A stretch of DNA of 64,000 nt from Angiostrongylus vasorum (taxonomy: Eukaryota; Nematoda; Chromadorea; Rhabditida; Metastrongylidae). The stretch covers positions 496,001-560,000 of the forward strand of contig JADANN010000068.1 in the NCBI GenBank assembly GCA_018806985.1, in the 5' to 3' direction. The notes under the pieces are model-generated. The model was given only the letters and a program-made list of their open reading frames with translations, searched no databases and was not told the origin of the DNA. This document shows, in pieces, positions 11,354 to 24,429 of this stretch; position 1 is the first letter of the stretch; every line of letters begins with the position of its first letter. Made by a program: the position numbers and the translations under genes.

Positions 11354-12339
11354 TCGTGCTAGCTTTCCAATCAAATAAGGTAATGTGCTTTTTGTTTCGA
11401 CTATTCTTGAATTCAGGAAAAACGGTTGAATATGAGGATGGCTTTAATTTGAGGTTGTATCCCATTTCAACGCACCTTATGGCCGAAGCATTTTCAGGGA
11501 TTCAATTTGGTTAAGTGACAGAACTACAATGTTAACACCAAAATTTTGTTTGAAAATGCTCCATTGGACACGCTTTACATTATAAAAATAGTGTTTTAGA
11601 ACACAGTTCTTTAAGCATTTCTGAAATATTTTCCAAAGAGGCCTGATCTTAGGCGTTGAGCTACTGTTTCCAGAGCTTCCTTCCACTCATCGTAGGACCA
11701 GTTTGCCATGACGATATTTCTAGTCGAAATGCTTCCAGAAATCTTATGGTGTCGTCCAGTATCGCAGTGACCCGTGGTGCACAAGAGTGATACTGTGTTA
11801 TTGACTGCGAGGCAGTTGTTTACATAGGGATTTACTGCAATAAAAGTCTTAAATTGTTGAAATCATTGCTTTAAACCAAATCATGTATATCCTCAGGTAT
11901 TGAAATTGTGGGGCGTTTTACTAGATGGGACGGAAAATGAACTGTTCCTTATTTCTCAATGTCTTCAACTACCACGTCGCTGTTAAAAAACTTCTCTGAC
12001 TGCAGAAGGCAGTGAACAGTGCTTGAAAGAGGCTCTATCAGTAGTAATAGACCAACAAGCAAATGTTGTCAGTTACGCGAAGTTCTTTAGTATTTTAAAC
12101 CTGGACTAGCTACTTGATGTTGAAGGCTTACATCCGTTGCCCACCGCGCTAGTAAAAACGACGTTGCACTCAAGCGGAATGTACTCAACCACAATATGGA
12201 GCTGTTTAAAAACCAAAGATGTCACGTGAGCTGGCAGGCTCTCATTGCTGCGTGCTTCATCGATTTCGTCATAAATCTGTAAAAAGTCTCACTGGGTTAG
12301 CGGATATTTGTAAGGCCTTGTTACTTTATTTTACTTCAG
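11354..12339. other. no gene recognised
   Basis: Unassigned sequence between the hammerhead-like palindrome and an old Sn3 copy. Confidence 0.5.
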
Positions 12340-12700
12340 TATGCATGACACGATGTTATACGCATCACATTGCGCGGATCACTGAACTTCCATTCCATTC
12401 GTTTCTTTCGCATACATCATTCACGAAGAGCTTCCAACATCATGCGTTTCGCTCCACCTGATGCTTGAGCATACTGGTTTTCGTCACAAATGTCGTTCAA
12501 TGCTGGCTGAGTCAATTTTTCCTGTAATCTTAAGATAACGGCGTTAGAGAGTTTCTGCATTGACTGAAGCGAGAGAGCTGGTCCTAAAGAAGTTCGGCAG
12601 CAATTTCCCGAACCCGGAGTAATGAGAGACTCGACGAGCCCGTGGCGCGGTCAAGTCTGCACCAGCATTTTCCGCGTGGGTACAGATCCTCACACAAAAC
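12340..12700 (-). repeat. Sn3-related SINE, old copy
   Basis: Pieces like the Sn3 long subfamily in order: CCATTCGTTTCTTTCGCA, CACGAAGAGCTTCCAAC, GTTCGGCAGCAATTTCCCG. Very diverged. Confidence 0.5.
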
Positions 12701-14696
12701 CATGTAGTCCACAGTTTACTTAGAAACATTTGAAACGATGAGTTTGTTAAAGAATTCAAACGTTGTTAAACACGATCACATACCGCGTCCGCTATTAGTT
12801 TTCGCACGAATGATTTAGCCGCCCAAGAACTTGTTGAGATGCTGGGATAAGTATTTGTTGCTTGTACACTGTTAGTGTAGGTCATTGGAGGAGGCAGCGA
12901 GAAAACGGGAAGACTAAAACGAACCGTTTTTCCTGCAAAAAAGAAGCTTCTCTTGTTTGTTATTTAAGCAAAAGGAAATATTGACAATTTGAAGTGAATT
13001 TTTCTCATGCAAATTTCACATGGTTGACCACCGAAGTTTAGACTAAAACCTACGTTCTCCACTTACTACCACGGCAATGGATGGCCCAGATAACGGTCTC
13101 CAATGAATTAGGCTTTGTCTGCCTTTATTTCAGTAATCGTTTTCCATATACCTTGTCCTACTGGTAGTTCTCGAAGTTCCACATATTCAGAGAAAACCAT
13201 AACGGCCATTATCGGAGAGAATGCCACCATTCCATAGAGTTTTCTCCAAATCGCCATTTTCATCTAAAGTTAGCACAGCTGGAACGATTTATATTGTTGT
13301 TGTGACTTTATGAACAGCCAGAGGGTGCTGGATAATTCCTTCAGGTGAAGGCAGGAACAGAGGAAACGCAAATGCAAGAGTTTTACTACAGAAACATAAT
13401 ATACCATACAATATTACCATCATGAGAACATTGAAATATTTGTGATTGGGCAGTGCAGGGGTGTTGAAACATTGCTAGAGTCATTTATGACAAGCCGTCG
13501 TGATCGTCTTAAAATAACCTGAAACTGTTACTATGCAAACCACAAAACGACGTCGTAAAATCTCGAAATGTTGAGGAACATGGAAGAATTCAGAACTAGG
13601 AATCGATTGTGAAGTTATTCTGTGGCCGATTGCGAAAACAGTCGGATGCAAACATTATGAAAGCATTTCGAAACTTTTTTCGTACTCTTCTAAAAAATTG
13701 TTGACTTGTTTATTAATCAAGGCCTGTCAAAATCCGGTAGATGTGCAAAAGAAGTTGTCCCGAGGTCTTTACATCAAACTCAAGTCAAGAAAAAAAGCAT
13801 CAAATGCAGACGAAGAGAATCAAGCGTTCGATGTTGAGCAATTCCTGCGAGATGGACCACGTTTTAGACTTCGTTCCTGGAGTCGTAGAGATGATTGAAT
13901 TCAGACCTTGCCAGACAAGGCTGCCAGCAATTTTCCAACTCCACACGAGTGAAAGCTTAGGTGGACCGATGGGGAGAGGTAGAGCAGTGCAGCGATCCGG
14001 TGTGTGCTGCTGGGCACCTCTAACAACTCAGCTACCCGCACTCCAGGCATCGATATGGAGATTCGGATTTATCAGTTCTACAAAGCATTTTAGAGTAAAA
14101 AGGCCACCTACAGTACATTATGTTCATGAGACGATGTTGGAAAGCAGGCGCTGCGAAATTTGCGTGCTTTTAAAGAACTCATTGGAAGAAATGAGCTAAC
14201 ACTTTCTTAGTCACTCTGCGCCATTTTATAATATGAAGGCGATCAGATGCGGTGAGTAAGTTTTAATTTACTTTCGTAGGAGAAGGAAATATTGTCAGGA
14301 GGTGTGCTGCCTTCGGGAAACGCAAGCTTGCTAATGAATGACTTCCAACTTTCACTAACAAAGTGTTCATCATCTCAGACAGTTTCAAATTGGATTGTTT
14401 TGTTTTCGGAAGGAAAAATTGTTTTGTTTTCGGAAGGAAACGATGCGTGTCGAATGTTCTATGCAATTCCACTCACAACAAGAGTGTTTTCATCAATATT
14501 CGATTTAAAATAGCATATTAGACCGGATGTTCAGCTGCTCCGTTCAGGACACTCTGTCATACATCGTACAGTACTCGTGTGGTACCTAATCAGCCTTTGG
14601 TTGTTATGCATTTGAACACTTTTTTTTCTTCAAGACCATATCGCGAGCGGAACAGATCGACGTTTGATTCTTACTGTTGGAGTCGCAAAGAACAGG
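12701..14696. other. no gene recognised
   Basis: A 152-codon plus frame (13741-14199) has no recognisable domain and probably runs through old repeat sequence; otherwise unassigned. Confidence 0.5.
14391..14441 (+). repeat. two-copy 25-bp tandem repeat
   Basis: TTGTTTTGTTTTCGGAAGGA occurs twice in direct succession. Confidence 0.7.
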
Positions 14697-15010
14697 AAGG
14701 ATAAAGGATAAAAAAAGATAGAGCTCTCGGCGTTGATCAATCCCTGAGGGATGCGCCATGCCTTCGACTTCATTAAGCATCGTTTGGAGGTCACTGATTG
14801 AATATCTGGCCTTCACAATGTCAAATTGTAACAAAGTCATTACTCGTGGTGGCCTACCGATGCATCGAGCCAATCATGCTATCCTCCCAGAGAAGTCTGG
14901 TACCAAATGGCCGACCCCGAAGGGTGGTAGGCTTGGTGGGCCATAGGTGCGGGGATCAATTCTTCGTGTGTGTTTCAGGGCACCTCCGACCACTGCGCCA
15001 CACGCGCCCT
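14697..15010 (-). repeat. Sn1 SINE
   Basis: Full-length minus copy: GGATAAAGGATAAA tail side at 14.70 kb, GCGTTGATCAATCCCTGAGG, and GTGGCGCAGTGG head near 15.0 kb. Confidence 0.82.
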
Positions 15011-16214
15011 CACAGAAAGGAACAAACAAGTTTCTCACCTGGCAAAGGATCCATTAAAAGAGTGCATTGTCGCTTAGTTAGACGTTTCACTCAATTTCCA
15101 TTACATCACTCAGATCAAAACAGTTCTTTCAAGCTCTTTCATGCTAATCTTGTCTCTTTTAAAGAGAAGAGGAGCTACCAACGACCACGTTCCTAACAGG
15201 AAATTCGAGCTCATTACATATTATCTCCCGCTCTGATAAAATAGACAGAAATTGCTTAAACTAACTAGTTAAACGCTTCACACCTTTATTTTTTCCGTTA
15301 ACCTGCTCCATTTCCTTATATTCACTTCACTTTCGTATTCACAATTATACGTTCAGGAAAATTCTACTTACTAGAAACTTCTTTCGAGGTCGCTCAGAAG
15401 TTCAGCGTTTCCCTCCGGCATACAAGAGGACCTATGAGAAATCAAGCCATTCAAGAATACCTTTGGCTACAGGGAACGTAAAATGTTTCGTTCCACGTTG
15501 CCTATTTCGTCACCGTGTTTTCTCTCAATCGCTTTCGCATCGCTTTGCAAGATATACCGCGTGTTTTGAATTTCTATTTTCGGTGCTCTTGTGCCTAGTC
15601 AATTCCGCGTGTCAGAGTTCCTACTTCCACGTTATGATATAACCAAAAAGCCCTAGCGCGTTTCCTTGTCAGCAGCACTTTATTGCAGAAACATTCGTGG
15701 AAGAGACGAATGCTGAATATGTGTGAGTCACGCCCGGAATGGTGTTCATTTCTGCAAATTGCATCTCTTCATGCTCTATCTAATGAGGTGTAACTCACTG
15801 ACCATTGAAGACGTTAATTTCTTAATTTTTTGACCATGATGTGATCGAGAAGAAGCGAGTCAGTGTGTTATCACTCGCTATAGCAGAGAAAGAAAGTTCA
15901 ACTAACACCTTATTGGTACCGAAAGTTGAAGCAGAAATGGGTTTCTATCCGGTTATTTTATCGATTCTTGAGAACCGAAGCAAGGAAATGTCGTTTTCAC
16001 AAAAAATTTTGCTTCATTGCTTTTCAAACCCGACCATCATTTAACCTTGAAATGAATAATCAGTTCATTTTTACCTTACTGAACTAGTAAGAGATTGTTA
16101 TAAAACTTTTTGTTTATCATGACCCACTATCCCGGAATAATTTTCATTGATGTTGAAAGGATTGTCTTTATGAGAACAAATAGTAAGCAGTGGATAATCA
16201 AGAAAGAACCATTC
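15011..16214. other. no gene recognised
   Basis: The plus frame at 15841-16044 has coding-like composition but no acceptor or donor context; left unassigned. Confidence 0.45.
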
Positions 16215-16615
16215 TCTTCAGAAGAGCACTGCTAAGTAAAGGCACTTCAACCACAGTGACGCTGAGATATAACCAAAGACTGGAACCTTATGTGGACTTC
16301 GAACCCTTGACTACCCTTTCGGGGTCCTCACGTCTTGTCCACTTCACCAACCGAGGCACTTGCATTGATTTTCTCTCGGCCAGTTTTTCACCTTAACGGT
16401 ACTATCAACAATCGCCCGTCGGCGGGAATAATCTAGGAGGCACAAATAGGGAATGAATCCAGTCACTTGGTGGACAGCAGATAACCCCCAGAAAGGGTAA
16501 TCCTGTGTTCTGAACATGGATGAGGCTCCGAGTTTTCCTCATAACTCTTTGTCTTTGTGGTTGTACTACAAATTATATACCATCAGGAAGAAAGAGTAAA
16601 CAGTAAATAAAAGGT
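16215..16615. repeat. Sn4 repeats, diverged, inverted pair
   Basis: Minus piece 16215-16395 (GACTTCGAACCCTTGACTAC) and plus piece 16400-16615 (CCAGAAAGGGTAATCCTG, TAAACAGTAAATAAAAGG). Strongly decayed. Confidence 0.5.
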
Positions 16616-17449
16616 GGAATAGAAGCGCTTAATTCGTGCGGTGTTCCACTGCAAGGGATTCACTTCGATGTGACTACGAAGACCCACATGCATCAGATAT
16701 TTTTTATGCTGGGTAATTTCTTATGTCTTTTTTTGAGGTGTACGCGCTCTTTAGGATCGCCCTCGTGTCCATTAAAAACGTAACACAGGTGAGCGGGTCT
16801 CAAAGAAGAATTCAGGTAACGTCACTTTCTTATGCATACTTAAGTATGTGCTATAGATGGCCTAAAATATTTTTTGTTTCCGTTTTTTCTTGAAATTGTG
16901 CTTTTCGATGTGAACAATTCCGGATTGTAACAAAAATTTCATGTGACAGAGTACCAGAAAGTTTTATGGGCGAAGTTCTATTCTATAAAAGTGGGCCTTG
17001 AAAGTATTTTGAATGATTCGAGAGAAATTTAGTGGTAAGAAAATTTAAGGCATCCTATGTAGGGATGTACTTTACATCACAGTTCATAATGTAAACGGAG
17101 TTTACCGAAACTGCGACGGATTTCTCCGAAAATTAACCTGATGCCATGTCTCATGCTAATCTCTTAAGAACACTCTTGTACATTTACCCGAATAAGTTCG
17201 ACATTACTACGGTGCTGATCTATCACTCATCTAACAACGCCTTATTTCCGATCCTTGCCGACCTGCTGAGAAGATAATATTTCGATCATCAGAAGACTTG
17301 GGATGGGTTCGGAAAATCACAGCAATATGTGGGAGAACTTACCACATTGAACTCTGAGTCTGAATGGTATACATTTCACTATTTTCACTTTCGCAGATTC
17401 GTAAACAGGTAATCCCACCTCATATATTAATAATAATAGTAATACGTAA
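16616..17449. other. no gene recognised
   Basis: AT-rich spacer between Sn4 copies. Confidence 0.5.
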
Positions 17450-17615
17450 AAAGCGTGGTGGTGAACGCGTTAGCTCGCGGAAAAGGTGAGAGCGCGTTGG
17501 TTCCCCCACCGCAGACACCTGCAATCCGGAGTTTTTCAGATATCTCAGCATCATTACGGTTGCATTTCACATATTTTCCTACCGTGAAAAATTGTAATAG
17601 GCAGCGAATAAAAAG
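17450..17615 (+). repeat. Sn4 repeat, 3' part
   Basis: GTGGTGGTGAACGCGTTAGC through CAGATATCTCAGCATCATTA to GAATAAAAAGTTAAC. Confidence 0.75.
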
Positions 17616-17624
17616 TTAACATTG

Positions 17625-17885
17625 TGATTTCAACTACAGCCTCAGCTAAAGTGGGTTCAATGACGATTTGTGCTCCTCAGATCAATCCCATTGACGAGTG
17701 ATTGCTGATGGGCTGATGACACAGATCGATGGAAAACTAGCTGAGAGATAGGCAAAACGAAGGGGCCCGCATGGTGTGGTGGTGAACGCGTTAGCCCCCG
17801 GAAAGGGTAAGAGCGCATTCTCTCTCCACCGCAGGCACCTGCGATCCGGGTGATATTTGATATCTCAGCATCATTACAGTTCAGT
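17625..17885 (+). repeat. Sn4 repeat, 5' part, in tandem with the previous
   Basis: Includes the upstream leader (CAGCCTCAGCTAAAGTGGGT, GATTGCTGATGG) and the GTGTGGTGGTGAACGCG head. The 3' end is replaced at about 17885 by Sn3-like sequence (to about 18055). Confidence 0.72.
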
Positions 17886-18074
17886 GCATCAAAATATTAT
17901 TATTGCAAGTCATCGTTATCATACCTATCGTACCTACTGTTTAAATTCTTGCAATTCTTGTATTCGATTGGTGTTCTTCCCATATTTTACGTTTTGTTTT
18001 TCCGGCTGCTGCTCAGAGATTTCGACTTCTTTGTGAATGTCGTAGAGTGCTAGTGAAGGCGATTTTTCCTTGCA

Positions 18075-18645
18075 ATTTTGGAGATAGAGATACCATCAAC
18101 GAGAATGATCAGGGATGCGCAAATCAGCATTGAACCCAGTTAAACTGATTCTGCAGTCGAAATCACAATGCTTAACTTTTATGTTTACTGAGTATCGTTC
18201 TTTTCATGAAGAAAATTATGTGAAACAACGATGCTGAGATATTAGCAAAAGTCGCAAACATGGTTAAGCTACGAGCATCACAATGGTTTACTTTTCTATT
18301 TACTGCCTATTAACGGATAGCAAAGTCATCAGGACGTAGATGATCAGAAGACGCGTGCAGATCACCTTTGTCATCATCTTAACTGAGTTAAATACCGATT
18401 TGTGATCCCAAGATCCTTCCCGTTGACGGGTGATTGCTGACAACACCGATAACGTTGAAAAAAAACCGGCTGCGAGAAAAAGCAATGCAAGGGCCTCGGT
18501 TAGTGTGGTGGATAACACGTAAGCCTCCGGTAAGGGTAATTGAAAGTTCGGAGCCCACGTAAGTTTACGGGGTTTTATTCATATTTCAGCATCTTGTGGC
18601 TGTGTTTCGCATCGTACTCTCCCATATAAAATGAATGGGCAGTAA
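18075..18645. repeat. Sn4 repeats, inverted pair
   Basis: Minus pieces at 18075-18260 and a plus copy at 18365-18645 with TTGACGGGTGATTGCTGA and GGTGGATAACACGTAAGCC. Confidence 0.6.
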
Positions 18646-19239
18646 ATATAAGCTAAACATGCCAACCAAGATGAAAGGAAGGTCTATTGGTGAGTACATA
18701 AACAACACATCTAGTAGATAGCAGCTTTTTTCTATAAATGTATACAAAAGCTCTAAAATGTGTCGCGTTAATGCAACGACCTACCATTCATATTCATGGT
18801 CTGCTTTCGCTGAATTCGGATTCTCATTGCCGATTTCACTTTCCATTTCTGGTTTCTCAAGTTCATTCTATTCCTCTCAAGCGCATGCTTGGATGCATAA
18901 AAACATCAATTACAAAACAATATCAGCATCAGTCACTTAAGTAAATTATTTCCTGGTAGCTATTGTACTTCTACGATCACCCAACTAACGAGGCTTCTTC
19001 ATTGAAGACCGAAATACCGAGAAATTGCAAAAGAGTGGGTTTTTTGGGGATATTTTCTGTTCTGCTATTCTCATTCCAACTACAGAGATGTGTTCTCAAT
19101 ACAATAGAGAACACTTTCTATTCTCTCATAACATCTTCCATTTCTATGTTTTGAAACAAATGAGCGTTGTAACTGCAATATCTAAAATGTCATAACTTGT
19201 TTCAATCAGAACTTTACCGACCAAATTAGAAACCATTTA
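18646..19239. other. no gene recognised
   Basis: Unassigned sequence; may include the degenerate 3' end of the mariner relic near 19.2 kb. Confidence 0.45.
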
Positions 19240-20127
19240 AATTCATACTTTTTTAGCAACGAGAGAGAAGTTTATTTGTTCTAGTTGCAAAAAAATTTTC
19301 GTAGTTTTGGAATCGTTGAATTGGTTGAAGGAATTTTTTGCTTCATCTTCGTTGGTAAAGCATCTCAGGAAGCTGTCGATGTGCTTGAAGAAGTGAAACA
19401 GATAGGCGAGGGCTATGGTGAATATGGCGTATGAGGCAAAGTTTCGTAACCCAACTACTTCAACTTCTGCAGCTCTAGTTCCGCAATGTGAAGCTGGACG
19501 TTTGACTAATGCCGGTCGTTGTTGTTGGAGTTTACGGCGCATTTCGTCGATTTGTTAGCGATACTCCGTGATCGCTTCACCTGGATTGAAAAAGCTGTGA
19601 TGAATCAGCCTGGCTACAGACTACCAAAAATGTCACCAAAACCTTTTGTGGTGCAATTTCGGCTTTCAGAAGTGCTGTGGAGCCTTGACTGGAATCTAAT
19701 CATTGGGCTGAACATCACCGGTTATCGTACAGAATCCATTTCTAGTCGTACCTTACAATTCGGTTGAGAAAAGGGTCGTTTTAGTTGAGCAGAATAAGAG
19801 CAGACGACACTTCAAAACGGCGATTTTTTTTATTATTGTTTAGCTCGTGCGGCACCCACTTGGCCAGCTTTTTTTGGTCTTTCCAGTACGATTCAAGTGA
19901 ATGGAAATTGTTCCTGTTCTTACTCCAAGTTGTTCTGCAAGCTCTTGAGCAGTCGTCGCCAAGTTCATTGGGACGCCCGCGGCCTTCCTTATCTTCGAGG
20001 TGGAAATCACCAGATCGGAATTCCCGAAACCATGTTCGCATTGTTGATTCACCAACGTTACCTTCATATCAAACTTCATTAATGTTTCAAGTCGTCTCTG
20101 CTGCACTACGATCGAGTTTGAACTCAT
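19240..20127 (-). pseudogene. mariner-family transposase relic
   Basis: The minus strand has the mariner signature pieces in order: TWFREFRSGDFHLEDKEGRG (about 20.0 kb), TAQELAEQLGVRTGTISIHL (19.93 kb), KLAKWVPHELNNNKKNRRFE (19.85 kb), the first catalytic block as YD-stop-KWILYDN (19.74 kb), MRRKLQQQRPALV (19.52 kb) and a C-terminal piece with FFKHIDSFLRCFTNEDEA (19.37 kb). Frameshifts and stops throughout; a non-functional relic. Confidence 0.85.
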
Positions 20128-20272
20128 AAAAGAAAATTTGAAGAAAATTCGTTTGTGACACCTAAAATTGCAAAGTTCAAAATTGGTAAAAAAAAAGATA
20201 GCATTTCAACAAAATGTAAAAAAATAGATAAAAAAACATAAAATCAGAAATAAATAAAAATAAAAGAAATGA

Positions 20273-20554
20273 AAGATAAAGGATAAAGCCGTCGGCGTTG
20301 ATCAATCCCTGATGGATGCGCATGCATTCAACTTCACTAAGTATCGTTGGAGGTGATTGAACGCATATCTGGCCTTTAAAAATGACTCGCGGTGGCCTAC
20401 CGATGTATCGAGCCAGTACTGCTATCCTCCCAGAGAAGTCTGCTACCATTTGCCGACCCCGGAGGGATGGAAGGCTTGGTGGGCTGTGGGCGCGGGGATC
20501 GATTCCACGTGTGTGTGTCGCAGTGGCGCCTCCAGCCACCGCGCCACAGGCGCC
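20273..20554 (-). repeat. Sn1 SINE
   Basis: Full-length minus copy with (TTTATCC)n tail at 20.27 kb and head at 20.55 kb. It directly follows the mariner relic. Confidence 0.82.
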
Positions 20555-20829
20555 CGGTGAAACAGAAATAAAATAAAAAAAATAATAAAATCAGATTTCC
20601 AAGCCACGGAGACCGTTTACAATCACAACACATAAGGTTGCTCAGAAATAAATGAGCGTTTCAAAATATTTATTATTTTAATGTATCTTCTACCTCCACA
20701 CAAGAACAGTTTTTGGGAATATGCGACAGTGTTTGGAGTCGCCAGCGTCAGTGTTCTCGCCAACACGAGTTCGGCAATTATTGGCAATTCATTCGAACCA
20801 CCAACAACCTGACTCGGACGTCTAAAGTT

Positions 20830-23800
20830 GAAGAGATGTGAGTCAATACTGGCTTTGACAATCTCTCTCTGTCGTTTACGCACCGACATCAAGCTTTCAC
20901 GAAGACGAAGTCAGGAAACGTACCATGTGGACTTGGAGAAGTTCTACGGAGTAGACCGCACATTCGTTAAGGTCGTCAGTAGAGATTTTAGTGCCACGTT
21001 TGGACCCAGAAGCACGTCTGAAAAGCGTGATATGGGAACCCACGGATTAGGATGAAAAAGCATTTTGAGTAGCTTCCCGAATTTATCATGACGACCAAGG
21101 CCGTTCATGCTAACTCACGATTCCAGAAGCCCCGCCCTCAAGGCTGATCGTGGGAGTTTTTCAATGGAGAGTTCCATAGCAGAACAGATCACATCACACT
21201 AAATGCAAGGTTTTTCGTCACCGAAGTCGCTGTTGTGGTATATTCTACACTATCAAACCAACGCTTCCCTGCAAAATCTCACTTTTCGCGGAAAAGAGAA
21301 GTAACCGCTAACTTCAAAAAAACGAAGTCCCGGAACCAGCGCAAATTGGGATTTATTCAAATCACTAGGTGGATGCTGGGAAGACGCCATTTTTCATAGC
21401 ATCGATGAGGAATACGATCGGCTGACTCAACTTCTTCACGTTAGCGCTATGAAAGCTAAGAGTCACCAAGACACGTTTGTCTCCAGAAACGCTCGAGCTG
21501 ATACGCCATCATTGAATCGCACGACCTGCAAACAACCTCCATCTCACGTCTGAACTTGCAAAACAATGCAGACAAGCGATAAAAAAGATCTTAAAGAGAG
21601 AAGAACAGCAGTTATCGTCGAACCTGCAGAGGATGGGAAAAGCATTCGCAAAGCCTACCGAAGCTTCGCCAATTACAAGACCAAGATGATTGCACTCCGA
21701 CGCCCAGACGGAACAGCAACAGCGTCCAGAAAGGCAATGGAGAAAATCATTCACGAATACTACTCAGATCTCTTCGATAGCCACGTCCACCTCTTGTCAT
21801 ATGAAATAAAAGGGGATGGATGTGTTGTACCACTGGTTCTCCTTTCCGAAATCCGACATGCCATTTCGTCGGTGAAAAAATCGAACAGCACCAGGTCCGG
21901 ACAGGATAAGACCAGAACACCTGAAGAAGCTTCCGCCAGTCCTCGTAAACACACTGGCTCGGCTCTTCACACGTTACCTGTCCGAATGCAAGGTCCCTAC
22001 CCACTGGAAGAACAGCAAGGCCGTGTTATTGTTCAAGAAGGGGTGACCTACAGGATATCGGCAACTATCGTCCAATCTGCTTACTGTCTGTCGTCTACAA
22101 ACTTCTCACTCGAGTCATCCTAAACAGGATTGACAGAACACTGGAAGAAGGGTAGCCATGTGAGCAAGCAGGGGTTTCGAGAACGGTTTAGTACGATGGA
22201 CCACATCCACGCGATAACAAGGCTCAGTGAAGTATCGCGAGGTACAAAAACCACTCTGTCTCACTTTCATCGACTAAAGAAAATCTTTGACTCAATTGAG
22301 ATAGAAAAGGTAATGGAAGCCGTTGATAGTTAGGTAGTGCCTAATTAGTATATAAAAATTGTTCACGAGCTGTACAAAAAATTTCATAAACATATCGCCA
22401 TTCTACAACGATATTAACATTGACCTCAAAATAAGCGTTAGACAATGCGATACCATCCCGCCAAAATTACCGCCACCCTCGAGAACGTCATGCGAACATT
22501 GGAATGGGATAATATGCAATGAAAATCGATGGTTGGCAATTACCACCATCTTCACTTTGCTGATGACATCGTCCTTATAACACCAAACATTAGCCAAGCT
22601 GAAGGTACGATGGACCACATCCACGTGTTAACAAGGCTCATTGAAGCATCGCAAGAGTACAGAAGACAGTTCTGTCTCACCTTCATCAATTAACAGAAGC
22701 CTTTTGATTCAATTGAGGTAGAAGCAGTCATGGAAGCCCTTGATAGTCAAGGAGACCCTACTCAGCAAATAAAGATTCTTCGTGAGCTGTACAAGAATTT
22801 CACAACCAAGATTTCACCATTCTACAACGATATTAACATCGACGTCAAAAAGAGGAGTTAGGCAAGGCGATACCATCTCGCCAAAATTACATTATTTACT
22901 GCCACTCTCCAGAACGTCATGCGTACACTGGAATTGGGTAATATGGGAGTGAAAGTCGATGGTCGGCAGTAATATCATCTTCACTTTGCTGATGACATGG
23001 TCCTTATAACAGCAAACATTAGCCAAGCGGAACGTATGCTTGCCGACTTTGATAAAGCCTGTGGAAAGATTGGTCTTCGACTAAATCTCACAAAAACGAT
23101 GTTCATGAAGAGCGGATTGATTTCATATGCCCCATCCACGCTCAACGGAACGAATTTCTCCAAATGCTCCAGTTATGTCTATCTAGGTCGGGAAATCAAT
23201 ATGATGAACGACCTAGCTCCAGAGATGAGCAGAAGGAAAAGAGCGGCTTGGGGAGCTTTCAAGAGCATCGAGGGATTTAGTGCAGAGAACAGAAAACACC
23301 TGACTCCGTGCCCACCTTTTCGACTCAACGGTACTTCCTCCCCTAACGTATGCGTCAGAAACTTGGCCGCTGCGTAAGCAGGATGAAAAATCACTCAGCG
23401 TTACTGAACGCGCAGTCAGAAGGACGATGCTAGTGATATACCGTGTCGCACAAGTAAGGGAAGGGATCCGAAGCTCCGACTTGCGTCAACGATCAAAAAC
23501 GAAAGAACCCGTTCTATACGCCAAACAGTGGAAGATAAGATGGGCAGATCAAGTAATGCGCTTGAAGGATAACCGATGCAGAATAGCTGTTAATGGTTGG
23601 ATACCACGAGATATCAAACGTGTTGCACGAAGACCGCCTATCTGATGGTCAGAGTTTTTCACGAAAACCGTAGAAGAAAAAATGTGATGATCTACGCGTC
23701 CCTATAACGAATAAAACCCCCTGCGCTACTGTTGCCCGTGACAGGGTGAAATGTATGATTTACTGGAGCCCGTTCGAGTCTTCGACGATCAGCGGGTCGG
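20830..23800 (+). mobile_element. RTE-clade LINE 1, dead, with internal duplication
   Basis: Endonuclease remnant (VDLEKFYGVDRTF near 20.93 kb; later IDEEYDRL near 21.4 kb), linker (IRKAYRSFANYKTKM, 21.65 kb), RT (AGFRERFSTMDHI-like, 22.2 kb; FADDMVLITANIS, 22.99 kb; NLTKTMFMKSG, 23.1 kb; YVYLGREINMMNDLAPE, 23.18 kb) and C-terminal part (SDLRQRSKTKEPVLYAKQ, 23.48 kb). Many frameshifts and stops. It is 5'-truncated within the endonuclease. The RT region 22191-23032 contains a tandem duplication. Confidence 0.88.
22191..23032 (+). repeat. about 414-bp tandem duplication inside the RTE RT domain
   Basis: The block GTACGATGGACCACATCCAC at 22191 recurs at 22605. Both units then read, in order, the FDSIE segment, the YNDINID segment and FADD-IVLIT / FADD-MVLIT. 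The units differ by many substitutions and small indels, so the duplication is old and arose before or during decay. Confidence 0.8.
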
Positions 23801-24162
23801 CAGGTGATACAAGTGGTATGGCAGCAGCAATGAAACGATGAAACCCTGATCATTGGAGGAGTCGAAAATTATTTGATTTTCGCTTCCTCCCCACGAAAAC
23901 GCTTGAAGAAGTCGGATTTCGTCCAGTACGAACACGACAGCGTCACATATTAACACCTTCAATATGACTGTTGTGTTTGCGTTTAAAGTTTTTCTTTTTT
24001 TTATTTTAGTTTTTTTTTATCCGTGCTCTTATTTCCCACTGTCAATCTCGAAAATTGTTAAAATAGAAATAACACTTTCACAAGTCGACATATAGCCCTA
24101 TAGCGATGGCGTAAAATCTCTGCTGAAAATTTGCCAAGTTTTTAAATTGTACAATTACTTTA

Positions 24163-24429
24163 GGGCGCGTGTGGCGCAGTGGTCGGAGGCGCCCTTAAAC
24201 ACACACGTGGAATCGATCCCCCGGGCACATGGCAACCAAGCCTTCCATCCCTCTGGAGTCGACAAATTGGTACCAGACTTGTCTTTGAGGATAGCAGCAC
24301 TGGCTCTCATCGGTACGCCACCGCTTCATTGTAAAGGCCAGATGCATTCAATCACCTCCAAACGATGCTTAGTGAAGTCGAATGCGTTGCGCATCCCTAA
24401 ACGGATTGATCAACGCCGAGAGCCTTTTA
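24163..24429 (+). repeat. Sn1 SINE
   Basis: Plus copy beginning GGGCGCGTGTGGCGCAGTGG and ending GATCAACGCCGAGAGCC. About 400 bp 3' of RTE1. Confidence 0.82.

Noticed and set aside
13741..14199. 152-codon plus-strand ORF as a gene.
   Set aside because: Contains a tRNA-head-like stretch and no domain; more likely old repeat sequence.
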